Counted from the first letter of the stretch, positions 7,319-15,328 are shown. The stretch: DNA of 16,007 bases from Scatosoma sp045652965 (GCA_045652965.1 JAZOLI010000125.1:1-16007), one strand, 5' to 3'. The notes: generated by a model not told the origin, from the letters alone. A program made the numbers and translations.

Positions 7319-8896
7319 ATGGCAGAATCTAAAAAGGTTAGAGCAACGGTAAGAACCACTAAAAAAACAACAGAAAAAAGCAAGCAACAATCGGAACTTG
7401 TGAAAATTATCGAAAAGGAAACGCCCGCTTTTCCTAAAACGGAAACGTCGAGCGACCCAATTGTTTCTTCTAAGAAAAAAATTCTTTTTGTTGCTTCCGA
7501 AGCAAGACCTTTTATCGCAACGGGGGGACTTGCCGACGTAATCGGCTCGTTGCCGCAAGCGCTTGCACAAGATCCCACTTACGATATCCGCGTGGTTTTA
7601 CCTTTATATTCGGAAATTAAATCGGAAATGCGCCTGAAAATGACATTTCACGGCAATATCTACGTGCCACTCTCGTGGCGCAATCAATATTGCGGCGTGT
7701 TTAGCTACGTCACTGGAGGCGTCACGTTTTATTTTATCGACAACGAATATTATTTCAAACGCCCTGGTTGCTACGGATATTATGATGATGGGGAACGCTT
7801 TGCATTCTTTTCCAAGAGCGTTTTAGAAATTTTGCCTTTTATAGGATTCTATCCCGACGTTTTGCATTGTCACGATTGGCAAGCAGCGCTTGCGGCGATC
7901 TATTTAAAAACTATCTACAAAGACCGCCCCGAATATCAATCCATTCGCGCGCTTTTCACCGTGCATAATATGGAATATCAAGGAAAATTCTCTTTGGATA
8001 TTTTAGGAGATTTGTTTGGGTTGCCCGATCATTGTCGCGATCTCGTTGAATACGAAGGTTGCATCAACCTTATGAAAGGAGCGATCGAATGTAGCGAAAG
8101 AATTTCCACGGTTAGCCCCACGTACGCAAGAGAAATTCAAACGCCGCAATATGCGCACGGCTTACACGAAATTATCGGCAAAAACCAATTTAAATTGTCC
8201 GGCATCTTAAACGGCATCGACGTTGATTCCTACGATCCCGCAGCGGATAAAGCGCTTTTTGCAAATTTCACGGCAAATGATTTAGAGAACAAAAAAATCT
8301 GCAAATCAGAGCTTCAAAAAATGCTCGGTTTGCCCCAAAAAGACGTGCCTGTGATAGCCATGATCACGCGGCTTGTGGCACACAAGGGGCTGGAACTTGT
8401 CAAAACCGTAGCGGAAGATATCCTGCACGAAGACATTCAATTCGTGCTTCTTGGAACGGGCGATTTTGCCTATGAAGAATATTTTAAAGATCTTGGCAAA
8501 CGCTACGAAGGGAAGGCTTCGGTAAACATTGCGTTCAACGGCGATCTTTCACGCAAAATTTATTCGGGGGCGGATCTTTTCTTGATGCCTTCCGTTTCAG
8601 AGCCTTGCGGACTTTCTCAAATGATTGCATCTCGCTATGCAACCGTGCCCATCGTTCGTGAAACGGGCGGACTTTACGATTCCATTAAGCCTTACGGCGC
8701 AGGTGGAAACGGATTCACGTTTGCTTCTTGCAATCCATACGACATGTTATACGTGGTGCATGAAGCGATTGACACGTATAAAAATGACCAAGCTTGGAAA
8801 ATCTTAATGCAAAGGGTTGCAACCACTGATTTTTCATGGTCACGTTCGGCGGAAGATTATAAAAAGCTGTATGCCGCAACGCTTACAATAGGATAA
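7319..8896 (+). CDS. glgA: Glycogen synthase (ADP-glucose type, GT5) with N-terminal extension
   Basis: This 525-residue GT5 glycosyltransferase transfers glucose from ADP-glucose to a growing alpha-1,4 glucan. The GT-B fold begins at KKKILFVASEARPF (about 52-65), followed by TGGLADVIGSLP. Other matches are HCHDWQAALA (183-192), FTVHNMEYQGKF, RISTVSPTYA, SGILNGIDVDSYDP, ITRLVAHKG with R351/K356, and SVSEPCGLSQM with E428 of the retaining GT motif. Two oddities stand out. About 50 extra residues rich in Lys, Thr, Ser and Glu precede the domain, where family members usually start directly with K-[IV]-L. The sugar-nucleotide Lys of the N-terminal KTGGL motif (K15 in E. coli GlgA) is Ala (A67). 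AAGGAG lies 8 bp before the ATG, and no in-frame ATG occurs between this start and the domain start, so the extension appears real. Confidence 0.95.
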   Translation: MAESKKVRATVRTTKKTTEKSKQQSELVKIIEKETPAFPKTETSSDPIVSSKKKILFVASEARPFIATGGLADVIGSLPQALAQDPTYDIRVVLPLYSEIKSEMRLKMTFHGNIYVPLSWRNQYCGVFSYVTGGVTFYFIDNEYYFKRPGCYGYYDDGERFAFFSKSVLEILPFIGFYPDVLHCHDWQAALAAIYLKTIYKDRPEYQSIRALFTVHNMEYQGKFSLDILGDLFGLPDHCRDLVEYEGCINLMKGAIECSERISTVSPTYAREIQTPQYAHGLHEIIGKNQFKLSGILNGIDVDSYDPAADKALFANFTANDLENKKICKSELQKMLGLPQKDVPVIAMITRLVAHKGLELVKTVAEDILHEDIQFVLLGTGDFAYEEYFKDLGKRYEGKASVNIAFNGDLSRKIYSGADLFLMPSVSEPCGLSQMIASRYATVPIVRETGGLYDSIKPYGAGGNGFTFASCNPYDMLYVVHEAIDTYKNDQAWKILMQRVATTDFSWSRSAEDYKKLYAATLTIG

Positions 8897-8922
8897 AATT
8901 TTAGTTAGGAGACTTTATAGAT

Positions 8923-11358
8923 ATGAACAACGAAAAAATCACCGAAAAAGAAGCCAAAGAGCTTATCAAAGGTAAGCTTTCCCGCTATTTCGGCGTAGCA
9001 CCATCCGAAGCGAAAAAGGATCAGCTTTATAAAGCGGTCGTGATGAGCATTCGAGACATTATGCTTGAAAAACGGCATAAATTCCACACCGTTACCAAAG
9101 CGGCGAAAGGCAAACGAGTATACTATCTTTGCATGGAATTTTTAATGGGACGCTCGCTCAAAAACAGCGTTTTTAATCTTGGCGTTACCGGTGCTTTTGA
9201 AGAAGCGCTTAAAGATTACGAAGTGACGTTAGAAGATTTATACGAATTAGAGCCTGACGCAGGGCTTGGCAATGGCGGTTTAGGGCGTTTGGCAGCGTGT
9301 TTTTTAGTCGCGCTTGCAACAGGCGATTATCCTGCCATGGGCTATTCCATTCGCTACGATTACGGTCTTTTCAAGCAAAAAATCGTAGACGGTTGGCAGA
9401 CGGAGCTTCCCGACGTTTGGCTTCCTGGCGGCGAAGTGTGGCTCACGCAAAGAAGCGATAAGGTTTTCACCGTGAAATTCGATGGCTATATCGAAGAGAA
9501 ATGGACGGAAAACGGTTTGGAAACCATTTATCGCGATGCGAAAGAAGTGCAAGCCGTTGCTTACGATATGATGGTTTCAGGATATGATAGTGAAGCCGTT
9601 TCCGTGCTTCGCCTTTGGAAAGCAAGAAGCGTGCAAAATTTCGATATGAAACTCTTTTCGCAAGGGGATTATGCTTCCGTTATGAAAGACGACAACGAAG
9701 CCGATCTCATTTCTAAGGTTTTGTACCCTGCCGATAATCACATGGAAGGGAAATCGTTGCGTTTAAAACAACAATATTTCCTTGTTTCCGCATCCCTCCA
9801 AAACATTCTTGCCGATCACAAGAGAAGATACGGTTCGCTTAAATTGTTGCCTAAAATGGCGGCGATTCACTTGAACGACACACATCCCGCTTTGGCGATC
9901 CCCGAACTTATGCGCTTGCTCATTGACGAAAACGCAATGTCTTGGGACGAAGCTTGGAAAATTACGACTTCCGTTTGCGCGTACACAAACCACACCGTTT
10001 TAGCCGAAGCGCTTGAAACGTGGCCGGAAGATTTAATCGCACGCAAATTGCCGCGTATCTATTCCATTTTAAAAGAAATCAACCGCCGTTTCTGCGAAGA
10101 ACTTTGGCAAAAATTCCCCGGCGATTGGGATAAAATTTCGCGTATGGCGATCATGTCGCACAACACCGTGAAAATGGCAAACTTGTCCGTTTGCGGCTCT
10201 CACCACGTCAACGGCGTTTCCGGTTTGCATAGCGATATTATCAAGGAAAGCATTTTCAAGGATTTCTACGATTTCACGCCTGAAAAATTCACGAACGTGA
10301 CAAATGGTATCGCGCATAGACGTTGGCTCAATCAATCGAACCCCGAACTTTGTGCCTTGCTCGACGATTGCATCGGCGCAGGTTATGCAAAAGACGCAGC
10401 AAAACTTGCGGAATTTAAGAAGTTTGAAAACGACGATAGCGTTTTAAATCGTTTGCAAGAAATTAAGGCTCTCAAAAAGAAACAATTTGCCGATTTTGCT
10501 TATAAAAAGCAGGGCGTTTTGATTGATCCTAATTCCTTGTTCGACGTTCAAGCAAAACGTTTGCACGAATATAAGCGTCAACTTTTAAACGTTTTGCATA
10601 TCATTCACGATTATTTGATTTTGAAAGAAAATCCCGATGCGCCTATGCAACCGAAAACGTATATTTTTGCGGCGAAAGCGGCGGCAGGGTATTATATGGC
10701 GAAAAAGATCATCAAGCTCATTTGTTATCTCGCCGAAGATATCCGTAAAAACCCCAAAATCGCTGAAAAATTGAACGTTGTGTATATGGAAGACTATAAC
10801 GTGACGATGTCCGAAGCGTTAATGCCTGCTTCCGAAATTTCCGAACAAATTTCTTTGGCGGGTAAAGAAGCGAGCGGCACGGGCAACATGAAGTTTATGA
10901 TCAACGGCGCCCTCACGATCGCCACGCTCGACGGCGCAAACGTGGAAATGTCGGAAAAGGTGGGAATGGATAACATTTTCATCTTCGGTTTGAACGCAAA
11001 CGAAGTTTCGGAAATTTGGCGCAACGGCTATTCCGCAAGCGTTTATTACAACAACGATCCAATGCTCAGAAAGATCGTGGAAGCACTTATCGTTGGCTTC
11101 AACGGCGAATCGTTTGCCGATATTGCAAACTACCTGTTAACAGGCTCGCCAATTGCCGATCCGTATATGTGTATGGCGGATTTCGAGTCCTATTTAAGCA
11201 CCCAAAACGAGCTTTCCAAGCTCTATGCAACGCAAAAGCGGGAGTGGAATCAAAAAGCGCTTAGAAATATCGCCGCGGCAGGATATTTTGCTGCCGATCG
11301 CAGTATCGCCGAATACGCCGCAAACATTTGGAATCTCAAAGCGTTGCATAAAAAATAA
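8923..11358 (+). CDS. glgP: Glycogen/maltodextrin phosphorylase
   Basis: This 811-residue GT35 phosphorylase breaks alpha-1,4 glucan with phosphate to release glucose-1-phosphate. Signatures include the substrate-site stretch GLGNGGLGRLAACFL and GYSIRYDYGLFKQ near the N-terminus. Later come HLNDTHPALAIPELMR, YTNHTVLAEALETWP and KRLHEYKRQLLN, then the pyridoxal-phosphate segment ASGTGNMKFMINGALT with the Schiff-base lysine K657 (codon at 10891). Length is normal. The animal-type N-terminal phosphorylation region is not recognisable. AGGAG at 8907-8911 lies 11 bp before the ATG, which is slightly long. It sits 26 bp after glgA with no terminator between. Its product, glucose-1-phosphate, is also the substrate of GlgC, so synthesis and breakdown are co-expressed. 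Confidence 0.97.
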   Translation: MNNEKITEKEAKELIKGKLSRYFGVAPSEAKKDQLYKAVVMSIRDIMLEKRHKFHTVTKAAKGKRVYYLCMEFLMGRSLKNSVFNLGVTGAFEEALKDYEVTLEDLYELEPDAGLGNGGLGRLAACFLVALATGDYPAMGYSIRYDYGLFKQKIVDGWQTELPDVWLPGGEVWLTQRSDKVFTVKFDGYIEEKWTENGLETIYRDAKEVQAVAYDMMVSGYDSEAVSVLRLWKARSVQNFDMKLFSQGDYASVMKDDNEADLISKVLYPADNHMEGKSLRLKQQYFLVSASLQNILADHKRRYGSLKLLPKMAAIHLNDTHPALAIPELMRLLIDENAMSWDEAWKITTSVCAYTNHTVLAEALETWPEDLIARKLPRIYSILKEINRRFCEELWQKFPGDWDKISRMAIMSHNTVKMANLSVCGSHHVNGVSGLHSDIIKESIFKDFYDFTPEKFTNVTNGIAHRRWLNQSNPELCALLDDCIGAGYAKDAAKLAEFKKFENDDSVLNRLQEIKALKKKQFADFAYKKQGVLIDPNSLFDVQAKRLHEYKRQLLNVLHIIHDYLILKENPDAPMQPKTYIFAAKAAAGYYMAKKIIKLICYLAEDIRKNPKIAEKLNVVYMEDYNVTMSEALMPASEISEQISLAGKEASGTGNMKFMINGALTIATLDGANVEMSEKVGMDNIFIFGLNANEVSEIWRNGYSASVYYNNDPMLRKIVEALIVGFNGESFADIANYLLTGSPIADPYMCMADFESYLSTQNELSKLYATQKREWNQKALRNIAAAGYFAADRSIAEYAANIWNLKALHKK

Positions 11359-11366
11359 GGTTTTTT

Positions 11367-13259
11367 ATGTCCATTCGTATCTACTTTAACCCCTTAGATC
11401 GCGCCTGTAAAAACGTTACGGGCGCGGTAAAACAGGGGCAAACCCTAAAATTTAACGCATTTTTATTAAAAAACGACGTAAAAACAGACGAATTTGCATT
11501 CCGAACACCCAAAGAAGCGGATTGCCTTGCGCCCGATTACGACGCTTTTTTGTCGTTTAATCGCGACGGCGAAAACGCACAATCATTCCCCATGCAAAAA
11601 ACGGCGTTCGGTTGGTCGATTAGCCTATCCGTTCCTAAAATTGGATTATATTATTACACCTTTTTAATAGATGGACAAGGTTTCGTTTCTTGTAACGCCA
11701 TGCAAATGGGGGAAATCACCCAAAATCCGCGCGGTTTTGCCTTGACGGTATGCTCGAAAAATTATCAAACGCCCGATTGGTTCAAATGCGGCGTGATGTA
11801 TCAAATTTTCCCCGATCGCTTTTATAAAGACGGAACTATGCCAGACATAAAAGGAAGAATTTCTCGCGAAGATTGGGGCGGCATGCCGTCTTATCGTCCA
11901 AATGACAAAGGCAAGGTTCTAAACAACGACTTTTTCGGCGGAAACTTTAAAGGCGTGATAAAAAAATTGCCTTATTTAGAGCAACTTGGTGTTACGGTGA
12001 TTTATTTCAATCCCGTTTTTGAAGCCGCTTCTAACCATCGCTACGACACGTCCGATTATATGAAAATCGACCCAATTTTGGGCACGGAAGAAGATTTTAA
12101 GGATTTGGTGGATGCCGCTAAAAATAAGGGAATTCGCATAATTTTAGACGGCGTTTTCAACCATACGGGCGATGATAGCGTTTATTTTAATAAATATGGA
12201 AATTATCCGTCTTTGGGGGCTTATCAATCAAAAGATTCGCCGTATTATAGCTGGTATCGCTTCGAACAATTTCCCGATAAATATGCAAGCTGGTGGGGAA
12301 TTGATATTTTGCCCGAAGTCAACGAAGAATCGCAAGAATATCAAAATTTTATCTTCGGCGAACAGGGCGTTTTGAAAAAATGGCTTTCGCTTGGAATTGG
12401 CGGTTATCGCTTGGACGTAGCCGACGAATTGCCCGATTTTTTCTTAAAAAACCTTAGAAAATCGGTAAAAGAAAGCAACGAAGACGCAATTATCATCGGC
12501 GAAGTTTGGGAAGATGCGTCCGATAAAATCGCATATTCTCAGCGCAGAGAATATTTGCACGGCTACGAGCTGGATAGCGTTATGAATTACCCCTTAAAAG
12601 AAGCGATCATTTCCTATATAAAATCGGGGAATGCTAGCATTTTATTGCAAACGCTGCGCCTGCTTGTCGATCATTATCCTAAGCAAACGCTTGATTGTCT
12701 AATGAATATTCTCGGCACACACGATACAGCGCGTATTTTAACCGTTTTGGGCGGCATTTATTGCCAAAATAAAGACGAAATGGCGAGCAAAAACGCCTAT
12801 TTAAGCGAAAAAACCAAGAAAAGGGCGATCGAACAATTAAAATTAGCTGCCGTTTTGCAATATACGCTTCCCGGCGTGCCGTGCGTATATTATGGCGATG
12901 AAAACGGCGCGGAAGGACACATCGATCCGTTTTGTAGACAATGCTTTGATTGGGAGCATTTAAACGAAGATTTGATCGCGTTTTATCAAAATTTAGGCTG
13001 CATGCGTAAGCGTTTCCGTGAAATTTTCAAAGACGGCGATTTGAAAACGATACACGTAGAAGACGGCTTGATTTTCTATAAACGTAAGAAATCAAAAGAA
13101 GAAATTTATATTTACGTGAACAATAGCGGCAAACCATACCAATTTGAATTATCGAAAAAATATAAAGACGTTTTGACGAATGATATTTATCAGAACACGA
13201 TAAATATCAAACCGTATTCTTACGGAATTTTTATTCAAGACAAAACGCCGAAAGTTTAA
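11367..13259 (+). CDS. GH13 alpha-amylase / neopullulanase / cyclomaltodextrinase-type enzyme
   Basis: This 630-residue GH13 hydrolase has an N-terminal beta domain (about 1-125) of the kind found in maltogenic amylases and neopullulanases, then GVMYQIFPDRFYKDG (142-156) opening the barrel. The catalytic regions are visible: DGVFNH with D261/H266, GGYRLDVADE with nucleophile D350, IIIGEVWED with acid/base E379, and LGTHDTAR with H452/D453. The C-terminal catalytic part contains YYGDENGAEGHIDPFCRQCFDW, typical of this group, and a short beta domain ends the protein. No signal peptide is seen, so it probably acts inside the cell on maltodextrins, cyclodextrins or pullulan-like branch stubs. It starts 8 bp after glgP, with only a weak AAGG ribosome binding site. 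In B. subtilis the glg operon is glgBCDAP alone; here a hydrolase is added at the end. The exact specificity cannot be read from the sequence. Confidence 0.88.
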   Translation: MSIRIYFNPLDRACKNVTGAVKQGQTLKFNAFLLKNDVKTDEFAFRTPKEADCLAPDYDAFLSFNRDGENAQSFPMQKTAFGWSISLSVPKIGLYYYTFLIDGQGFVSCNAMQMGEITQNPRGFALTVCSKNYQTPDWFKCGVMYQIFPDRFYKDGTMPDIKGRISREDWGGMPSYRPNDKGKVLNNDFFGGNFKGVIKKLPYLEQLGVTVIYFNPVFEAASNHRYDTSDYMKIDPILGTEEDFKDLVDAAKNKGIRIILDGVFNHTGDDSVYFNKYGNYPSLGAYQSKDSPYYSWYRFEQFPDKYASWWGIDILPEVNEESQEYQNFIFGEQGVLKKWLSLGIGGYRLDVADELPDFFLKNLRKSVKESNEDAIIIGEVWEDASDKIAYSQRREYLHGYELDSVMNYPLKEAIISYIKSGNASILLQTLRLLVDHYPKQTLDCLMNILGTHDTARILTVLGGIYCQNKDEMASKNAYLSEKTKKRAIEQLKLAAVLQYTLPGVPCVYYGDENGAEGHIDPFCRQCFDWEHLNEDLIAFYQNLGCMRKRFREIFKDGDLKTIHVEDGLIFYKRKKSKEEIYIYVNNSGKPYQFELSKKYKDVLTNDIYQNTINIKPYSYGIFIQDKTPKV

Positions 13260-13299
13260 AAGTTTATAAAAATCCCTATTTTTGCCCGAATTTAGCATT

Positions 13300-13333
13300 A
13301 AGATTTCGTAAAAGCTGTATTTTACGAAATCTT
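13300..13333. terminator. Perfect 14-bp-arm palindrome with 6-bp centre between convergent operons (bidirectional terminator or dif/Xer-like site)
   Basis: AAGATTTCGTAAAA (13300-13313), centre GCTGTA, TTTTACGAAATCTT (13320-13333). It lies 40 bp after the amylase stop and 4 bp after the stop of the convergent Cys-rich gene, where a shared terminator is expected. TTTTCTC follows on the + strand, a mediocre U-tract. The stem is A+T-rich with only four G/C pairs, which is weak for an intrinsic terminator. The inner 28 bp have the 11-6-11 layout of XerC/XerD recombination sites, which is relevant because it marks the edge of a suspected mobile element. Confidence 0.55.
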
Positions 13334-13337
13334 TTCT

Positions 13338-13505
13338 CTATTCCCTACCGCGCTCATTTTTCTCGGTTTCGTTAGATTTTTCAAGGCTTTTAGCGTTTTT
13401 TAACGGATAATCTTCACACCTTTTACACTGTTCACTATAATGCGACCGTCCCATACAGCACTGTTTATCTAATTCAGGACACCATTCACAACATTTACAA
13501 CACAT
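13338..13505 (-). CDS. Small Cys-rich protein, 55 aa, function unknown
   Basis: I do not recognise this protein. It has nine cysteines in its first 30 residues, in a pattern of CC-x-CC-x2-C-x6-CC-x9-C-x2-C, with one histidine among them. The tail, rich in Lys, Glu, Asn and Arg, carries no Cys. This suggests a compact zinc- or other metal-binding knuckle. The start is placed at the ATG at 13505 because AAAGGAG lies 8 bp before it. A longer reading from the TTG at 13526 would bury that ribosome binding site in the coding sequence. It overlaps the end of the preceding gene by 11 bp, so the two are translationally linked. It is the last gene of the - strand element, next to the boundary palindrome. 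Small zinc proteins near phage and plasmid replication genes often act as regulators, but nothing here proves that. Confidence 0.65.
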   Translation of the reverse strand: MCCKCCEWCPELDKQCCMGRSHYSEQCKRCEDYPLKNAKSLEKSNETEKNERGRE

Positions 13506-13839
13506 TTCCTTTTCTCCTTTCGTCAATTTTATATATGTACCACATTCGGCGCGCTATACGTGCCGTTTTTTCGTCACCAAAATACGAATATTCCTTTGTT
13601 TCCATGTTCGTATACGTCACGTGCCAATAATGCCGAGATGTTTGCACTATCACGAAGCAATCATAGAGCTTACGCCCTTTCATTCGATAAAACGTATAAT
13701 TATGCCTTGCATAGCTCTCTCCATCTTGCTTGGAAGCATGGAACTCGTACAAATACGCACCTTTAAATTCTCGCGGCAACGACCAAAGCAACCAATGCAC
13801 CCAACCGCCTTTCGGCGCACCTACCCTATTTTTTGCCAT
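13495..13839 (-). CDS. Basic aromatic-rich protein, 114 aa, function unknown
   Basis: I do not recognise this family. The protein is basic and unusually rich in Tyr, Trp, Phe and His, with alternating patterns (AYLYEFHA, HNYTFYRMKGRK, SRHYWHVTYTN) that look like beta strands. A helical basic end follows (KTARIARRMWYIYKI). The ATG at 13839 is chosen because AGGTGAT lies a few bases upstream; a GTG at 13848 is the alternative. The start overlaps the 3' end of the rep gene by 14 bp, so it is expressed with the replication initiator. A small beta-rich basic protein directly after a rolling-circle initiator could be a single-stranded DNA-binding protein like those of filamentous phages. That is inference from position and composition only. 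Confidence 0.7.
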   Translation of the reverse strand: MAKNRVGAPKGGWVHWLLWSLPREFKGAYLYEFHASKQDGESYARHNYTFYRMKGRKLYDCFVIVQTSRHYWHVTYTNMETKEYSYFGDEKTARIARRMWYIYKIDERRKGNVL

Positions 13840-15085
13840 TCGTATCACCTAAAATCATTCTAACATTCTTCCTTGCCATATACGTTATATTTTGACTGTT
13901 TTTCATATCCGACACAATAGAACTCAATAGCTCACGTTGTTTTATAGGATTTTCTAACATTTTTAACTGCTCTACACGTTCCAAATACCATTCATCGCTA
14001 TCTGCCGATTGATCAACAACATCAGGCATCGGTATTCCACGCAAACAACCGTAAGACTGTATCACTCGTCTACCATATAAAGCTTCATCAAGGTATTCAA
14101 AATCGACACCATTTCCAAGCATTTCATTCTTGTCTTGTGACCATTCAATTAAACCTTTCGTAGCATATTTGAAAACTTCATGATAATTCTTCGTTATGTC
14201 AACTGTTACTGAATAGCCTTCTTTTAAATCGTCAATCGCACTTTTGGTTACTTTTACACCGTCATAACGTAATCGCCATACTTTCTGCAGTAAAATTTCA
14301 AAATCGGTAAATACACGTGGCTCAGCTTTCGTTCCCATTTTATGCCGTTTCGTCATATTCTCTTTATCAAATGAAAACACGTTATAATGATTTTTACCAC
14401 TAAACACATTGGGATTTTTATCCAGGACGAATATACAATGAAAATGCGGATGATAACGACCGTCAAGCTTATTTCTTGTCAATTCCAACGCGATCACACC
14501 GCCTTGATAGCCATATTTTTCAAAATCTACACCACGCACATGATTTTTTCCGTTTAAGAATCGTATCAAATACTTACGTTGCTCATACATTTTATCAAGT
14601 GTTCGCCGTAAGTCCTGCGCAAAACAATTCGGTACGGTTAAAACAATATGCGCGAGTAGATGTGTTTTTCCGAGAGCATCTATAACAGGCTTAAATTTTT
14701 CATAGCGTTGTTGAGATAATGCGCTTTGACAACCGTCGCAAAACTTATTATTACAAGTAAACGTTCCTGCTAAATCTTTAATGCCTTGGAAACGATAATA
14801 ATCAACGTTCATCCAACGAGAACACCCACGCACTTCAAGCATTGATTTATAAACATGATTTGCGTATTTATCTACCATACGAAGCAGGTTAGCTTCAGTG
14901 TTTTCATACTTTGTTATTAGATTAGAGTCAATATCGTCTAAATACTGATTACGGTAACCATTCCAAATCATCTCATAGTATGCAGATATGTACTCATTTT
15001 TACGAACACGCCTTTCTAACTTAAAAAAGCGTTCACGCACTTCTTGATTAAGTTTTGAAACTAAATCTTCCATAATCCTACTCAC
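13826..15085 (-). CDS. HUH rolling-circle replication initiator, pC194/pUB110 (Rep_1) class
   Basis: This 419-residue protein should nick the double-strand origin, stay covalently bound to the 5' end, and start rolling-circle replication. A Cys cluster CNNKFCDGCQ (111-120) matches the C-x4-C-x2-C element usual before the catalytic domain of this class. Motif 1 is HIVLTVPNC (146-154). Motif 2 is the HUH metal site HPHFHC (H214, H216). Motif 3 is EVFKYATK with Y307 as the nicking tyrosine and E303 four residues before it. The same E-x3-Y spacing is known for Glu210 and Tyr214 of pC194 RepA. The protein is longer than plasmid Reps of this class, with about 110 extra residues at each end. The start is uncertain: GTG at 15085 or ATG at 15073, neither with a strong ribosome binding site. 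Its base and codon use is visibly more A+T-rich than the glycogen operon, which fits transfer. Confidence 0.9.
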   Translation of the reverse strand: MSRIMEDLVSKLNQEVRERFFKLERRVRKNEYISAYYEMIWNGYRNQYLDDIDSNLITKYENTEANLLRMVDKYANHVYKSMLEVRGCSRWMNVDYYRFQGIKDLAGTFTCNNKFCDGCQSALSQQRYEKFKPVIDALGKTHLLAHIVLTVPNCFAQDLRRTLDKMYEQRKYLIRFLNGKNHVRGVDFEKYGYQGGVIALELTRNKLDGRYHPHFHCIFVLDKNPNVFSGKNHYNVFSFDKENMTKRHKMGTKAEPRVFTDFEILLQKVWRLRYDGVKVTKSAIDDLKEGYSVTVDITKNYHEVFKYATKGLIEWSQDKNEMLGNGVDFEYLDEALYGRRVIQSYGCLRGIPMPDVVDQSADSDEWYLERVEQLKMLENPIKQRELLSSIVSDMKNSQNITYMARKNVRMILGDTNGKK

Positions 15086-15253
15086 TCAAACTTCGTATGG
15101 GGGCTGACTTCCACGTAAACCAACAGCTAATAGCAGGAGTTCTTCCAACTAATCTGAATAATATACTCTATCGCTCAACCTGCACCCACTTACTTTATCG
15201 GAAACATACCTTTGAAGCCAAATAATGTGAAATGCCTTGAAATACTAACTTAT

Positions 15254-15269
15254 ATCTTTCTATCTTTCT
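15254..15269 (-). repeat. Tandem octamer repeat next to the putative nick site
   Basis: ATCTTTCT occurs twice in direct succession on the + strand (AGAAAGAT x2 on the - strand), 23 bp from the CTTGATA sequence. It lies in a purine-rich strand on the rep-sense side. It could be a Rep-binding (bind) site of the origin. Confidence 0.45.
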
Positions 15270-15292
15270 TTTTGCGTTCAAATGTTTCCATA

Positions 15293-15299
15293 TATCAAG
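15293..15299 (-). promoter_or_regulatory. Putative Rep nick site (CTTGATA) of the double-strand origin
   Basis: Read on the - strand this is CTTGATA, preceded by CT, immediately beside the G-rich arm of a long-range inverted repeat and 12 bp from the nearest hairpin. In the pC194/pUB110 family Rep cuts between the G and the A of this sequence. A 7-mer occurs by chance, but here it coincides with the right Rep class, the right strand and the right place. Confidence 0.55.
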
Positions 15300-15310
15300 A
15301 GCCCCCCCAT

Positions 15311-15328
15311 CGCTCGCTTGCGCGAGCG
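15311..15328. repeat. Perfect 7-bp GC-rich hairpin in the origin region
   Basis: CGCTCGC (15311-15317), loop TTGC, GCGAGCG (15322-15328). It is nearly all G/C in an A+T-rich surrounding and lies 12 bp from the putative nick site. Such hairpins at rolling-circle origins present the nick site as single-stranded DNA, or serve as packaging or single-strand origin signals. Confidence 0.75.

Noticed and set aside
13260..13337. tRNA-derived attachment site at the element boundary
   Set aside because: No tRNA-like cloverleaf or CCA end is visible in the 78 bp; only the palindrome is present.
13506..13526. Longer reading of the Cys-rich protein from a TTG at 13526
   Set aside because: It would run through the AAAGGAG ribosome binding site of the ATG at 13505, which is the better start.
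13560..13863. Two + strand frames opposite the 114-aa gene
   Set aside because: They have no ribosome binding sites and oppose a gene with a good start and overlapping operon layout; they look like shadows.
14476..14685. 69-aa + strand frame
   Set aside because: It is antisense to the catalytic domain of the Rep protein, with no sign of its own expression signals.
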